A program made the position numbers and the translations under genes. Positions 8,044-18,293 of a DNA stretch of 64,000 nucleotides are shown piece after piece. Location: positions 310,001 through 374,000 of the forward strand of contig NZ_CP011526.1 in NCBI RefSeq assembly GCF_001027105.1. The letters run 5' to 3'. The notes beneath the pieces were generated by a model. It worked only from the letters and a program-made list of their open reading frames with translations, was not told where the DNA came from and did not search any database. How positions within the stretch are numbered: position 1 is the stretch's first letter; each line of letters opens with the position of its first letter. This DNA comes from Staphylococcus aureus. Its GTDB lineage: Bacteria > Bacillota > Bacilli > Staphylococcales > Staphylococcaceae.

Positions 8044-10116
8044 ATGTTAAGAGGACAAGAAGAAAGAAAGTATAGTATTAGAAAGTATTCAATAGGCGTG
8101 GTGTCAGTGTTAGCGGCTACAATGTTTGTTGTGTCATCACATGAAGCACAAGCCTCGGAAAAAACATCAACTAATGCAGCGGCACAAAAAGAAACACTAA
8201 ATCAACCGGGAGAACAAGGGAATGCGATAACGTCACATCAAATGCAGTCAGGAAAGCAATTAGACGATATGCATAAAGAGAATGGTAAAAGTGGAACAGT
8301 GACAGAAGGTAAAGATACGCTTCAATCATCGAAGCATCAATCAACACAAAATAGTAAAACAATCAGAACGCAAAATGATAATCAAGTAAAGCAAGATTCT
8401 GAACGACAAGGTTCTAAACAGTCACACCAAAATAATGCGACTAATAATACTGAACGTCAAAATGATCAGGTTCAAAATACCCATCATGCTGAACGTAATG
8501 GATCACAATCGACAACGTCACAATCGAATGATGTTGATAAATCACAACCATCCATTCCGGCACAAAAGGTAATACCCAATCATGATAAAGCAGCACCAAC
8601 TTCAACTACACCCCCGTCTAATGATAAAACTGCACCTAAATCAACAAAAGCACAAGATGCAACCACGGACAAACATCCAAATCAACAAGATACACATCAA
8701 CCTGCGCATCAAATCATAGATGCAAAGCAAGATGATACTGTTCGCCAAAGTGAACAGAAACCACAAGTTGGCGATTTAAGTAAACATATCGATGGTCAAA
8801 ATTCCCCAGAGAAACCGACAGATAAAAATACTGATAATAAACAACTAATCAAAGATGCGCTTCAAGCGCCTAAAACACGTTCGACTACAAATGCAGCAGC
8901 AGATGCTAAAAAGGTTCGACCACTTAAAGCGAATCAAGTACAACCACTTAACAAATATCCAGTTGTTTTTGTACATGGATTTTTAGGATTAGTAGGCGAT
9001 AATGCACCTGCTTTATATCCAAATTATTGGGGTGGAAATAAATTTAAAGTTATCGAAGAATTGAGAAAGCAAGGCTATAATGTACATCAAGCAAGTGTAA
9101 GTGCATTTGGTAGTAACTATGATCGCGCTGTAGAACTTTATTATTACATTAAAGGTGGTCGCGTAGATTATGGCGCAGCACATGCAGCTAAATACGGACA
9201 TGAGCGCTATGGTAAGACTTATAAAGGAATCATGCCTAATTGGGAACCTGGTAAAAAGGTACATCTTGTAGGGCATAGTATGGGTGGTCAAACAATTCGT
9301 TTAATGGAAGAGTTTTTAAGAAATGGTAACAAAGAAGAAATTGCCTATCATAAAGCGCATGGTGGAGAAATATCACCATTATTCACTGGTGGTCATAACA
9401 ATATGGTTGCATCAATCACAACATTAGCAACACCACATAATGGTTCACAAGCAGCTGATAAGTTTGGAAATACAGAAGCTGTTAGAAAAATCATGTTCGC
9501 TTTAAATCGATTTATGGGTAACAAGTATTCGAATATCGATTTAGGATTAACGCAATGGGGCTTTAAACAATTACCAAATGAGAGTTACATTGACTATATA
9601 AAACGCGTTAGTAAAAGCAAAATTTGGACATCAGACGACAATGCTGCCTATGATTTAACGTTAGATGGCTCTGCAAAATTGAACAACATGACAAGTATGA
9701 ATCCTAATATTACGTATACGACTTATACAGGTGTATCATCTCATACTGGTCCATTAGGTTATGAAAATCCTGATTTAGGTACATTTTTCTTAATGGCTAC
9801 AACGAGTAGAATTATTGGTCATGATGCAAGAGAAGAATGGCGTAAAAATGATGGTGTCGTACCAGTGATTTCGTCATTACATCCGTCCAATCAACCATTT
9901 GTTAATGTTACGAATGATGAACCTGCCACACGCAGAGGTATCTGGCAAGTTAAACCAATCATACAAGGATGGGATCATGTCGATTTTATCGGTGTGGACT
10001 TCCTGGATTTCAAACGTAAAGGTGCAGAACTTGCCAACTTCTATACAGGTATTATAAATGACTTGTTGCGTGTTGAAGCGACTGAAAGTAAAGGAACACA
10101 ATTGAAAGCAAGTTAA
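8044..10116 (+). CDS. geh: Glycerol ester hydrolase (lipase 2), secreted prepro-lipase
   Basis: Secreted lipase of 690 residues that hydrolyses host triacylglycerols. Residues 1-37 form a YSIRK-type signal peptide ([18 protein letters not shown], cleavage after AQA37). Residues about 38-290 are a low-complexity Gln/Asn/Thr/Lys-rich propeptide that acts as a folding aid. The mature lipase starts near [13 protein letters not shown]. The catalytic triad is in place: Ser412 in GHSMGG, Asp603 in KNDGVV and His645 in WDHVDF. There is no LPXTG anchor. In other strains phage L54a integrates in the 3' end of geh; here the gene is intact, so no such prophage is present. The ribosome binding site is TTGAGGTGA. 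Confidence 0.97.
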
Positions 10117-10223
10117 ATTCATCTTCTGAATTTAATATGCTATGTAAATCGTGCTGTTATCATGGCACATCAGATATAAGTAGCATCACAGTGTTGAATT
10201 TAAAAATAGTAAAGTGAAATAAA

Positions 10224-10262
10224 GCGCCTGTCTCATTAGCGAAAACTAAAGGGACAGGCGTA
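10224..10262. terminator. Terminator after geh
   Basis: GCGCCTGTCTC pairs with GGGACAGGCGT around a loop of about 16 bases. The T tract is poor, so efficiency is uncertain. It lies between converging genes. Confidence 0.65.
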
Positions 10263-10357
10263 TCTGTTTATGAGCTTAATAAATTGTATGAATAATATGG
10301 TTGATCGAATAACTGTTTATCATGATGATAAATTGAGTTTTTTAAAATAATGATATA

Positions 10358-11185
10358 TTACATCATTGTTATAGCGTTTAAGAAATCAACAACTTTACGA
10401 TAAATAGTGATTGCTTCGTCATTAGGTCTACGATCAAAATCATGCTCGTTTTTATTCACGCGTTCAAATGTTGAATGTGGAACATGATTCATGATATGTT
10501 CGCTTTCCTCAACGGGAACATCATAATCGCCATTACAATGCGCAATGAAAACAGGTGGAAGTGTTTTAAGTTCATCTGGTGCAATATTATATTTTGAATT
10601 AGTATAATCAGCAATGTTAATCATATTTATCCATTTACCTGTGCCACGTGCATAAACGTAGATTAAAAAACGTTGTGCGATTTGATCTTGAACAACCGGT
10701 GTTGGTGAAGTGAGTTGTGCAATCATTGTTTCGTTTACGCTTTGAGCTATTTTTGCGTAATAACTATTAGTTGTTTTAAAAGGTTCAGTGTTGATGCGAC
10801 TATAACCATAAAAATCAATAACACCATCAATATCTCTGTCTCGTGCAATTAATAGACTTAAATATGCACCTGATGATCTGCCAAAGGTAAAAATAGGGCA
10901 ATTAGAATATTGTGATTGAATCGCATCGAATGATGCGTAGACATCCTCAATAATGCAATCGAGACTTACTTCTGGTAATAAACGATAACTTAGTTGAATT
11001 AAATCGTAATGTTCCGTAAGGATATCGATATACTGTGGGGATAAATCGTTAGCTTTACCGAACATTAATCCACCACCGTGGATGTAGACAATAGCGCCTT
11101 TTGTTGGTTGATTTTTTGCTTTAATAATTGTGTAAGGTAATGCAAATGCATCTTTAGTAATTACTTTATCTTTAATTTCAGTCAC
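10358..11185 (-). CDS. Alpha/beta hydrolase (HGGG-type esterase family)
   Basis: Cytosolic hydrolase of 275 residues with no signal peptide. It carries the oxyanion-hole motif HGGG (residues 36-39, YIHGGGLMFG) and the nucleophile elbow GRSSG with Ser104. An Asp (CNGDYDVPVEES) and a His (NKNEHDF) near the C-terminus complete a plausible triad. This is the layout of the hormone-sensitive-lipase-like carboxylesterases. The start is a GTG with AAGGAG 11 bases upstream, a little far. It stands alone, converging with geh and 72 bases downstream of the oxidoreductase on the same strand. The natural substrate is unknown. Confidence 0.85.
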   Translation of the reverse strand: MTEIKDKVITKDAFALPYTIIKAKNQPTKGAIVYIHGGGLMFGKANDLSPQYIDILTEHYDLIQLSYRLLPEVSLDCIIEDVYASFDAIQSQYSNCPIFTFGRSSGAYLSLLIARDRDIDGVIDFYGYSRINTEPFKTTNSYYAKIAQSVNETMIAQLTSPTPVVQDQIAQRFLIYVYARGTGKWINMINIADYTNSKYNIAPDELKTLPPVFIAHCNGDYDVPVEESEHIMNHVPHSTFERVNKNEHDFDRRPNDEAITIYRKVVDFLNAITMM

Positions 11186-11257
11186 GATTTAATAGGCTCC
11201 TTATTTTTGATATTGATGTCATTATAACACTGTCTTAAATTTCCATGAAAAATAGTC

Positions 11258-12457
11258 TTAAGACGATGAGTCATGATAATTCTGTTCCAATTGACGTAAA
11301 GCGTCACGGGTATGCTTCTTTAGACCTTCCCCATAATCCATCATTTTAACAATATCTTTAAAAGCAGCATGTGGAATGGCTAAATCTTCTAAATCTGCCA
11401 TAGAAAATTCAAGATTGATATCATGTGGTCGCTGTTCAGCAAGTTTATGCACAAAGTCAGGTTCTGTGACAAAAGGCGAAGACATGCCGACCATATCTGC
11501 ATGTTGTAAAGCATCTAAAGCAGACTCTGGAGAATTAATCCCGCCACTTGCAATTAAAGGGATACGACCTGCTAAATGTTCATAGACAATTTGGTTAACT
11601 GGTCGACCGAAATGATCACCTGGTGTACGAGACGTATTTTGATAAATATGTCGACCCCAGCTAGCGATTGCTAAGTATTGGATGTTTGAAACGTCCATGA
11701 CCCAATTGATTAATTGGTTGAACTCGTCAATGGTATATCCTAAATCACTGCCTCTGGTTTCTTCTGGCGTTGCTCGAAATCCTAAAATAAAATTGTCAGG
11801 TGCTTCTTTATCAATCACTTCTTGTACCGCACGCATAACTTCTAAACATAATCTTGCACGATTTTTTAATGAGTCGGCACCGTAATGGTCTGTACGTTTA
11901 TTCGAAAAAGTTGAGAAAAATGTTTGAATCAGCAAACGTTGTGCAATCGAAATTTCCACACCATCAAAACCTGCTTTAATCGCGCGTAATGTAGCATCGC
12001 GATACTGCTGAATGATGCTATTGATTTTCTCATGAGACATGGCGATAACATCGTGTTCAATCGGTGAATGCAATGTCATAGGGCTTGGTCCATACACCTT
12101 TCCAAAATTTAAAATGGCTTGATTTGAAAAACGACCAGCATGCGCTAGCTGGATAATAGCGAGGCTACCATGTTGTTTCATCGTAGATGCCATGTTAGTT
12201 AATCCAGGGATACAAGCATCATGATCAATATTAAAGCCATATTCAAACAATTGACCATAAGGTTCAATGTAAGCAGCGCCGGTGACTTGCATTCCAGCTG
12301 AATTAGAGCGACGTGCAGCATAAGCCAAGTCTTCTTTTGTAATATAGCCTTCTTTTGTTGATGTGTTTACGGTCATTGGTGATAATACAAAGCGATTCGA
12401 AATTTTGATGCCATTAGGTAAGTGGATTGATTGTAAAAGTGGTTTGTATCGGTACAT
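11258..12457 (-). CDS. NADH-dependent flavin oxidoreductase (old yellow enzyme family)
   Basis: FMN-dependent ene-reductase-like protein of 399 residues with an old-yellow-enzyme TIM barrel. Supporting motifs are NRFVLSPMTVN (N-terminal FMN region), IQLAHAGR, the GFDGVEIS strand, FSNKRTDHYGADSLKNRARL and the phosphate-binding ASGGINSPESALDAL. The usual substrate-binding HxxH/N pair is not obvious; the sequence reads SIAQRLLIQTFFS where many homologues have HGANGYL. The activity may therefore differ from classical enoate reduction. It is divergent from the GcvH-L/SirTM operon; in several bacteria an OYE-type gene accompanies that operon, suggesting a redox role. The start has AAAGGAA 9 bases upstream. 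Confidence 0.88.
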   Translation of the reverse strand: MYRYKPLLQSIHLPNGIKISNRFVLSPMTVNTSTKEGYITKEDLAYAARRSNSAGMQVTGAAYIEPYGQLFEYGFNIDHDACIPGLTNMASTMKQHGSLAIIQLAHAGRFSNQAILNFGKVYGPSPMTLHSPIEHDVIAMSHEKINSIIQQYRDATLRAIKAGFDGVEISIAQRLLIQTFFSTFSNKRTDHYGADSLKNRARLCLEVMRAVQEVIDKEAPDNFILGFRATPEETRGSDLGYTIDEFNQLINWVMDVSNIQYLAIASWGRHIYQNTSRTPGDHFGRPVNQIVYEHLAGRIPLIASGGINSPESALDALQHADMVGMSSPFVTEPDFVHKLAEQRPHDINLEFSMADLEDLAIPHAAFKDIVKMMDYGEGLKKHTRDALRQLEQNYHDSSS

Positions 12458-12666
12458 ACTATGATTCCTTTTCTATTCAATATTGTTTTCAAAGTACCAT
12501 GGAAAGAATGAATAATCAATGATGAACAGTCTTGATAGAATAGAATTGGTACATGGAAAGTATTTTTAAAATTAAACTAATGAATGGCATTTGTAGGTCT
12601 GAAAATATGAATATGAAAAAGAAAAATAAAGGCGAAAAGATATAAAAGTTAATTGAAAAACGTTAT

Positions 12667-12684
12667 CATATACGTGGGTATATG
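12667..12684. promoter_or_regulatory. Perfect palindrome upstream of the GcvH-L/SirTM operon
   Basis: CATATAC-GTGG-GTATATG is a perfect 7-bp inverted repeat with a 4-base centre, in the 301-base gap between the divergent oxidoreductase and luciferase-like genes. It lies 75 bases before the operon's first start and is a plausible operator. No regulator gene is adjacent. The rest of the gap shows no gene. Confidence 0.45.
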
Positions 12685-12758
12685 AAGAGGGAATGGTATT
12701 AAGAACGCTAAAATGTTATGTCGGTTTGACATGACAGGATAAGTTTGGAGATGACGGA

Positions 12759-13760
12759 TTGGTTAAATTAAGCGTATTAGACTATGCCTTAATAGATGAA
12801 GGTAAGGATGCACAAAAGGCATTGCAAGATTCAGTGACACTTGCAAAATTAGCAGATCGACTTGGCTTTAAGCGAATTTGGTTTACGGAACATCATAATG
12901 TACCAGCGTTTGCGTGTAGTAGTCCAGAACTTTTGATGATGCATACATTGGCGCAGACAAATCACATACGAGTTGGCTCTGGTGGTGTGATGCTGCCGCA
13001 CTATCGACCTTATAAAATTGCTGAGCATTTTAGAATGATGGCAGCGTTATATCCAAATCGTATTGATTTAGGTATTGGTAATAATCCAGGTACTACTATG
13101 GTAAAGCAAGCTTTAGATGGAATAAATCCTACATATGATAGTTACGATGAATCGATTTCGTTATTACGTGATTATCTTACAATAAAGGATAAACCAAGTG
13201 CGCATACGTTAGGTGTCCAACCACACATTGATCATTTTCCAGAAATGTGGTTATTAAGTAGTAGCGCAACATCTGCCAAAATAGCTGCCGAACTAGGTAT
13301 AGGGCTTTCTGTTGGAACATTTTTGCTACCAGATATAAATGCGATACATGCAGCGAAGGATAACATTGATATTTACAAAAAACATTTCCAAGCATCAACG
13401 ATTAAAATGGACGCAAAGGTGATGGCATCTGTATTTGTCATTGTAGCTGATAACGAAGCGGAAGTAGCAGCATTACAACATGCCTTAGATGTTTGGTTAT
13501 TAGGTAAATTACAATTTGCAGAATTTGAAGATTTTCCTTCAGTAGACACAGCACAAAAGTATAAGCTTAATGATCGAGACAAAGAGATGATTCAAGCACA
13601 TCAAGCACGCATCATTGCAGGTACACAAGAAAAGGTTAAAGCACAATTAGATGATTTCATTGCTACGTTTGAAGTTGATGAGGTGTTAGTAGCACCGCTT
13701 ATTCCAGGTATTGAACAGCGTTGTAAAACATTAAAATTACTCGCGGAAATTTATTTGTAG
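12759..13760 (+). CDS. Luciferase-like (LLM) flavin-dependent oxidoreductase
   Basis: Member of the bacterial luciferase-like monooxygenase family, 333 residues with a TIM barrel. Visible features are KRIWFTEHHNVPAFACSSPELL, the VGSGGVMLPHYRPYKIAEHFRMM segment typical of the MsnO8/YwcH subgroup, and DLGIGNNPGT. The start is TTG with TTGGAG ending 8 bases upstream; the ATG at 12751 is out of frame. It is the first gene of a five-gene operon with GcvH-L, macrodomain, SirTM and LplA2. In published work on this module the flavoprotein is thought to be part of a redox response, but its reaction is unknown. Confidence 0.88.
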   Translation: MVKLSVLDYALIDEGKDAQKALQDSVTLAKLADRLGFKRIWFTEHHNVPAFACSSPELLMMHTLAQTNHIRVGSGGVMLPHYRPYKIAEHFRMMAALYPNRIDLGIGNNPGTTMVKQALDGINPTYDSYDESISLLRDYLTIKDKPSAHTLGVQPHIDHFPEMWLLSSSATSAKIAAELGIGLSVGTFLLPDINAIHAAKDNIDIYKKHFQASTIKMDAKVMASVFVIVADNEAEVAALQHALDVWLLGKLQFAEFEDFPSVDTAQKYKLNDRDKEMIQAHQARIIAGTQEKVKAQLDDFIATFEVDEVLVAPLIPGIEQRCKTLKLLAEIYL

Positions 13761-13793
13761 CATTTTAAATAGAAGAGAAAGGATGAAGATAAG

Positions 13794-14126
13794 ATGAAAA
13801 AGTTAGCCAATTATTTATGGGTAGAAAAAGTAGGAGATTTGTATGTGTTTAGTATGACACCTGAATTGCAAGATGATATTGGGACAGTAGGTTATGTTGA
13901 ATTCGTAAGTCCAGATGAAGTTAAAGTGGATGATGAAATTGTGAGTATCGAAGCATCGAAAACGGTCATTGATGTGCAAACGCCATTGTCAGGAACGATT
14001 ATTGAGCGAAATACAAAAGCGGAAGAAGAACCGACAATTTTAAACTCTGAAAAACCAGAAGAAAATTGGTTGTTCAAATTGGATGATGTCGATAAAGAAG
14101 CATTCCTAGCATTACCGGAGGCTTAA
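13794..14126 (+). CDS. gcvH-L: GcvH-L, GcvH-like lipoyl carrier protein
   Basis: Small lipoyl-domain protein of 110 residues. The lipoylated lysine is Lys56 in [11 protein letters not shown], framed by the usual beta hairpin ([15 protein letters not shown] before, PLSGTIIE after). It is shorter than canonical GcvH (about 126 residues) and sits with no P or T proteins of the glycine cleavage system, so it is a specialised carrier. Published work on S. aureus and S. pyogenes showed that LplA2 lipoylates it, SirTM then ADP-ribosylates it (I recall Asp27, which is an Asp here) and the macrodomain reverses this. AGGATGAAG supplies the ribosome binding site. Confidence 0.93.
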
Positions 14127-14927
14127 ATGGAAACGTTAAAATCAAATAAAGCGAGACTTGAATATTTAATCAATGATATGCATCGAGAGAGAAATGACAA
14201 TGACGTATTGGTAATGCCATCTTCATTTGAAGATTTGTGGGAATTATATCGAGGCTTAGCAAATGTCAGACCGGCATTACCTGTAAGTGATGAATATTTA
14301 GCTGTACAAGATGCTATGTTAAGTGATTTGAATCGTCAACATGTTACGGATTTGAAGGATTTGAAGCCGATAAAAGGTGACAATATCTTTGTTTGGCAAG
14401 GTGATATCACGACGTTAAAAATCGATGCTATTGTTAATGCTGCAAATAGTCGTTTTCTAGGATGTATGCAAGCTAATCATGACTGCATTGATAATATTAT
14501 TCATACAAAAGCGGGTGTTCAAGTTCGACTTGATTGTGCAGAGATCATTCGACAACAAGGGCGCAATGAAGGTGTAGGTAAAGCCAAAATAACACGTGGA
14601 TATAATTTGCCAGCAAAGTATATAATTCATACGGTTGGTCCGCAAATACGTCGATTGCCTGTTTCAAAGATGAATCAGGACTTGTTAGCTAAATGTTATC
14701 TTAGCTGTCTTAAATTGGCTGATCAACATAGTTTAAATCATGTCGCTTTTTGCTGTATATCTACAGGTGTATTTGCTTTTCCTCAAGATGAAGCAGCAGA
14801 AATTGCTGTTCGAACAGTAGAAAGCTATCTCAAAGAAACAAATTCAACATTGAAAGTCGTGTTCAATGTATTTACAGATAAGGATTTACAACTGTATAAG
14901 GAGGCATTTAACCGTGATGCAGAGTAG
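14127..14927 (+). CDS. Macrodomain ADP-ribosyl hydrolase of the SirTM module
   Basis: Macrodomain protein of 266 residues. An N-terminal helical extension (about 1-85) precedes the macro fold: [49 protein letters not shown] and [20 protein letters not shown], all hallmark ADP-ribose-binding segments. Cys and His residues around the [17 protein letters not shown] region are notable, as zinc-containing macrodomains of this operon type have been described. The ATG directly follows the gcvH-L stop (TAAATG), so translation is likely coupled. Its established role is removal of ADP-ribose from lipoylated GcvH-L. Confidence 0.92.
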
Positions 14928-15861
14928 TAAGTGGAATGCAATGTCTCTGTTAATGGATGACAAGACAAAGCAGGCTGAAGTATTGCGTACTGCGATTGAT
15001 GAAGCAGATGCGATAGTGATTGGAATTGGTGCAGGCATGTCTGCATCTGACGGATTTACATATGTAGGAGAGCGTTTTACGGAAAATTTCCCAGATTTTA
15101 TTGAAAAATATCGCTTCTTTGATATGTTGCAAGCGAGTTTACATCCTTATGGCAGTTGGCAAGAGTATTGGGCATTTGAGAGTCGTTTTATTACATTAAA
15201 CTATTTAGATCAACCTGTAGGTCAGTCTTACCTCGCTTTAAAATCCTTGGTGGAAGGTAAACAGTACCACATTATAACTACGAATGCAGATAATGCTTTC
15301 GATGTAGCTGATTATGATATGACTCATGTATTTCATATACAAGGGGAGTATATACTGCAACAGTGTAGTCAGCATTGTCATGCTCAAACGTATCGCAATG
15401 ATGATTTAATTCGTAAAATGGTTGTTGCGCAACAAGATATGCTTATACCTTGGGAGATGATTCCAAGATGTCCAAAATGTGATGCCCCAATGGAAGTGAA
15501 TAAACGTAAAGCGGAAGTTGGGATGGTTGAAGATGCTGAATTTCATGCGCAACTACATCGTTATAATGCTTTTCTAGAGCAACATCAAGATGATAAAGTG
15601 TTGTATTTGGAAATTGGAATTGGTTATACTACACCACAATTTGTGAAGCATCCTTTTCAGCGTATGACACGTAAAAATGAAAATGCCCTTTATATGACGA
15701 TGAATAAAAAGGCATATCGCATTCCGAATTCAATTCAAGAACGTACCATACATTTAACTGAGGATATCTCAACATTGATTACAGCAGCACTCCGGAACGA
15801 CAGCACAACGAAAAATAACAACATTGGAGAGACAGAAGATGTACTTAATAGAACCGATTAG
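14914..15861 (+). CDS. sirTM: SirTM, class M sirtuin (protein ADP-ribosyltransferase)
   Basis: Sirtuin-fold protein of about 315 residues. NAD-binding features are [12 protein letters not shown] (about 37-48) and TTNADNAFD. Where ordinary sirtuins have the catalytic His-Gly, this protein has Gln-Gly (HIQGEY, Gln near residue 143). That fits the described class M enzymes, which ADP-ribosylate rather than deacylate. The zinc-site cysteines are in CSQHCH and CPKCDAP. I chose GTG at 14914 (AAGGAGG 9 bases upstream); an ATG follows as codon 2. The gene overlaps the macrodomain gene by 14 bases. Target: GcvH-L lipoylated by LplA2, encoded in the same operon. Confidence 0.93.
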
Positions 15862-16861
15862 AAATGGAGAATATATTACTGATGGTGCGATTGCACTCGC
15901 TATGCAAGTTTATGTTAACCAGCATATCTTTTTAGATGAAGATATTTTATTCCCTTATTATTGTGATCCAAAAGTGGAAATTGGACGTTTTCAAAATACT
16001 GCTATAGAAGTGAATCAAGATTATATAGATAAACACAGTATTCAAGTAGTTCGCCGAGATACTGGTGGTGGCGCTGTGTATGTTGATAAAGGTGCCGTTA
16101 ATATGTGTTGTATTTTAGAACAAGACACTTCAATTTATGGTGATTTTCAACGATTTTATCAACCAGCTATAAAGGCGTTGCATACATTAGGTGCAACAGA
16201 TGTGGTACAAAGCGGTAGAAATGATTTAACATTGAATGGTAAAAAAGTGTCAGGCGCCGCAATGACATTAATGAATAATCGTATTTATGGCGGTTATTCG
16301 CTATTACTTGATGTTAATTATGAAGCAATGGATAAAGTGTTAAAGCCTAATCGCAAAAAGATTGCATCGAAAGGGATTAAATCTGTGCGCGCACGTGTTG
16401 GTCATCTTAGAGAAGCACTGGATGAAAAGTATCGTGATATAACCATTGAAGAATTTAAAAATTTAATGGTGACGCAGATTTTGGGAATCGATGACATTAA
16501 AGAGGCGAAACGATATGAATTAACGGATGCAGATTGGGAAGCGATTGATGAATTAGCTGATAAAAAGTATAAAAATTGGGATTGGAATTATGGCAAGTCA
16601 CCCAAATATGAATACAATCGAAGTGAAAGATTATCTTCAGGTACGGTAGACATAACAATTTCTGTTGAACAAAATCGTATCGCAGATTGTCGTATTTATG
16701 GGGATTTCTTTGGACAAGGTGATATAAAAGATGTGGAAGAAGCATTACAAGGAACAAAAATGACAAGAGAAGATTTAACGCATCAGTTAAAGCAATTAGA
16801 CATCGTTTATTATTTTGGCAATGTTACGGTAGAAGCATTAGTGGATATGATTTTAAGTTAA
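15839..16861 (+). CDS. lplA2: LplA2, lipoate-protein ligase
   Basis: ATP-dependent lipoate ligase of about 340 residues. It shows the [12 protein letters not shown] lipoate-binding loop ([14 protein letters not shown], about 70-83), [15 protein letters not shown] with the catalytic-type lysine, and a C-terminal accessory domain starting near residue 255. It is related to but distinct from housekeeping LplA1. The ATG at 15839 has GGAGAG 7 bases upstream; an in-frame TTG five codons earlier lacks one. It overlaps the sirTM end by 23 bases. It charges GcvH-L with lipoate, the modification required before SirTM acts. Confidence 0.93.
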   Translation: MYLIEPIRNGEYITDGAIALAMQVYVNQHIFLDEDILFPYYCDPKVEIGRFQNTAIEVNQDYIDKHSIQVVRRDTGGGAVYVDKGAVNMCCILEQDTSIYGDFQRFYQPAIKALHTLGATDVVQSGRNDLTLNGKKVSGAAMTLMNNRIYGGYSLLLDVNYEAMDKVLKPNRKKIASKGIKSVRARVGHLREALDEKYRDITIEEFKNLMVTQILGIDDIKEAKRYELTDADWEAIDELADKKYKNWDWNYGKSPKYEYNRSERLSSGTVDITISVEQNRIADCRIYGDFFGQGDIKDVEEALQGTKMTREDLTHQLKQLDIVYYFGNVTVEALVDMILS

Positions 16862-17175
16862 TATTGTTATTTTATGTATGCTGAATCATTGGAAGTGTTT
16901 GCTTGCTCTTGAAAAGGTGACAATAGTGTTTGGTGAAGGTTGAACATATGAGTGGAAATTATTGCCTTTAACTATTCAAAGTATGATATATATATGGTTT
17001 TTGTTTCTAAATGATTGGGTATTTGAAAATAGATGAGTTTAATATTTTAAGGAATATAATGATGTTTACTTTTATAATTCATATAGAATATTAAGCAATA
17101 TAAGTCTGTTGATATATACAAAATATAATGACTGCTATAATGAGTAATCAATAGACACAAAGAGGAGATTATGTG
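16862..17175. other. Intergenic region, no gene seen
   Basis: AT-rich gap between lplA2 and the SDR gene. Two TATAAT hexamers (17124-17129 and 17136-17141) could serve as -10 elements for the SDR gene, but neither has a convincing -35. No strong terminator was found after lplA2. Confidence 0.4.
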
Positions 17176-18201
17176 ATGAATAATAAAGTATTAGTAACCG
17201 GTGGTACAGGGTTTGTTGGCATGCGAATTATTTCACGATTATTAGAACAAGGTTATGACGTACAAACGACGATACGTGATTTAAGTAAAGCTGATAAAGT
17301 AATTAAAACAATGCAAGACAATGGCATTTCCACAGAGCGATTAATGTTTGTCGAAGCGGATTTATCACAAGATGAACATTGGGATGAAGCAATGAAAGAT
17401 TGCAAGTATGTCTTGAGTGTAGCATCTCCGGTGTTTTTCGGTAAAACAGACGATGCAGAAGTGATGGCGAAGCCTGCAATTGAAGGTATACAACGTATTT
17501 TAAGAGCTGCAGAACATGCGGGTGTTAAACGTGTGGTAATGACTGCAAACTTTGGTGCAGTTGGTTTTAGTAATAAAGATAAAAATTCAATCACAAATGA
17601 AAGTCATTGGACAAATGAAGATGAACCAGGCTTATCAGTATATGAAAAATCAAAATTGTTAGCTGAAAAGGCAGCGTGGGATTTTGTTGAGAATGAAAAT
17701 ACAACAGTAGAATTTGCCACAATCAATCCAGTTGCAATTTTTGGGCCATCATTAGATGCACACGTTTCAGGAAGCTTTCATTTATTAGAAAATTTATTGA
17801 ATGGTTCAATGAAACGTGTACCGCAAATTCCGTTAAATGTTGTTGATGTGAGAGACGTAGCTGAACTGCACATTTTGGCAATGACAAATGAACAAGCTAA
17901 TGGCAAGCGATTTATTGCGACGGCTGATGGACAAATTAATTTGTTGGAAATTGCAAAATTAATTAAAGAAAAGAGACCTGAAATAGCTCAAAAAGTTTCT
18001 ACTAAAAAATTACCAGACTTTATTTTGAGTCTAGGTGCTAAATTTAATCATCAAGCTAAAGAAGGTAAACTTTTATTAGATATGAACCGCAATGTAAGTA
18101 ACGAACGTGCAAAAACATTACTTGGTTGGGAACCGATTGCGACACAAGAAGAAGCAATTTTAGCAGCTGTCGATAGTATGGCTAAGTATCATTTAATATA
18201 A
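17176..18201 (+). CDS. Extended SDR oxidoreductase (dihydroflavonol-4-reductase-like)
   Basis: NAD(P)-dependent reductase of about 341 residues with the extended short-chain dehydrogenase fold. The Rossmann motif VTGGTGFVGMRI is at the N-terminus. The catalytic YxxxK is in SVYEKSKLLAEKAAW, and NPVAIFGPSL is the usual substrate-side motif. It belongs to the dihydroflavonol-4-reductase/aldehyde-reductase group; the real bacterial substrate is unknown. The ATG at 17176 has GAGGAG 8 bases upstream; an adjacent GTG at 17173 is less well spaced. It is monocistronic, with a terminator right after. Confidence 0.85.
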   Translation: MNNKVLVTGGTGFVGMRIISRLLEQGYDVQTTIRDLSKADKVIKTMQDNGISTERLMFVEADLSQDEHWDEAMKDCKYVLSVASPVFFGKTDDAEVMAKPAIEGIQRILRAAEHAGVKRVVMTANFGAVGFSNKDKNSITNESHWTNEDEPGLSVYEKSKLLAEKAAWDFVENENTTVEFATINPVAIFGPSLDAHVSGSFHLLENLLNGSMKRVPQIPLNVVDVRDVAELHILAMTNEQANGKRFIATADGQINLLEIAKLIKEKRPEIAQKVSTKKLPDFILSLGAKFNHQAKEGKLLLDMNRNVSNERAKTLLGWEPIATQEEAILAAVDSMAKYHLI

Positions 18202-18204
18202 TAC

Positions 18205-18277
18205 AAAACACCGTCCATAAGTAAGTGGCTTTCCTCTTGATAAAAGGGGCATTCACTCAATATGTGACGGTGTTTTA
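18205..18277. terminator. Terminator between the SDR gene and ulaA
   Basis: AAAACACCGTC pairs with GACGGTGTTTT, with inner helices between them. A and T runs flank both sides, so it can work in both directions. Confidence 0.75.
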
Positions 18278-18293
18278 TATTTCTACGTTAACA

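Noticed and set aside
8044..10116. Prophage L54a insertion in geh
   Set aside because: The gene is uninterrupted and the catalytic triad and C-terminus are in place.
14457..14645. Minus-strand frame within the macrodomain gene
   Set aside because: Antisense to a conserved domain, without a start signal.
17109..17141. TTGATA/TATAAT pair as SDR promoter
   Set aside because: The spacing is 21 bases, too long for a standard promoter; only the -10 hexamers were noted.
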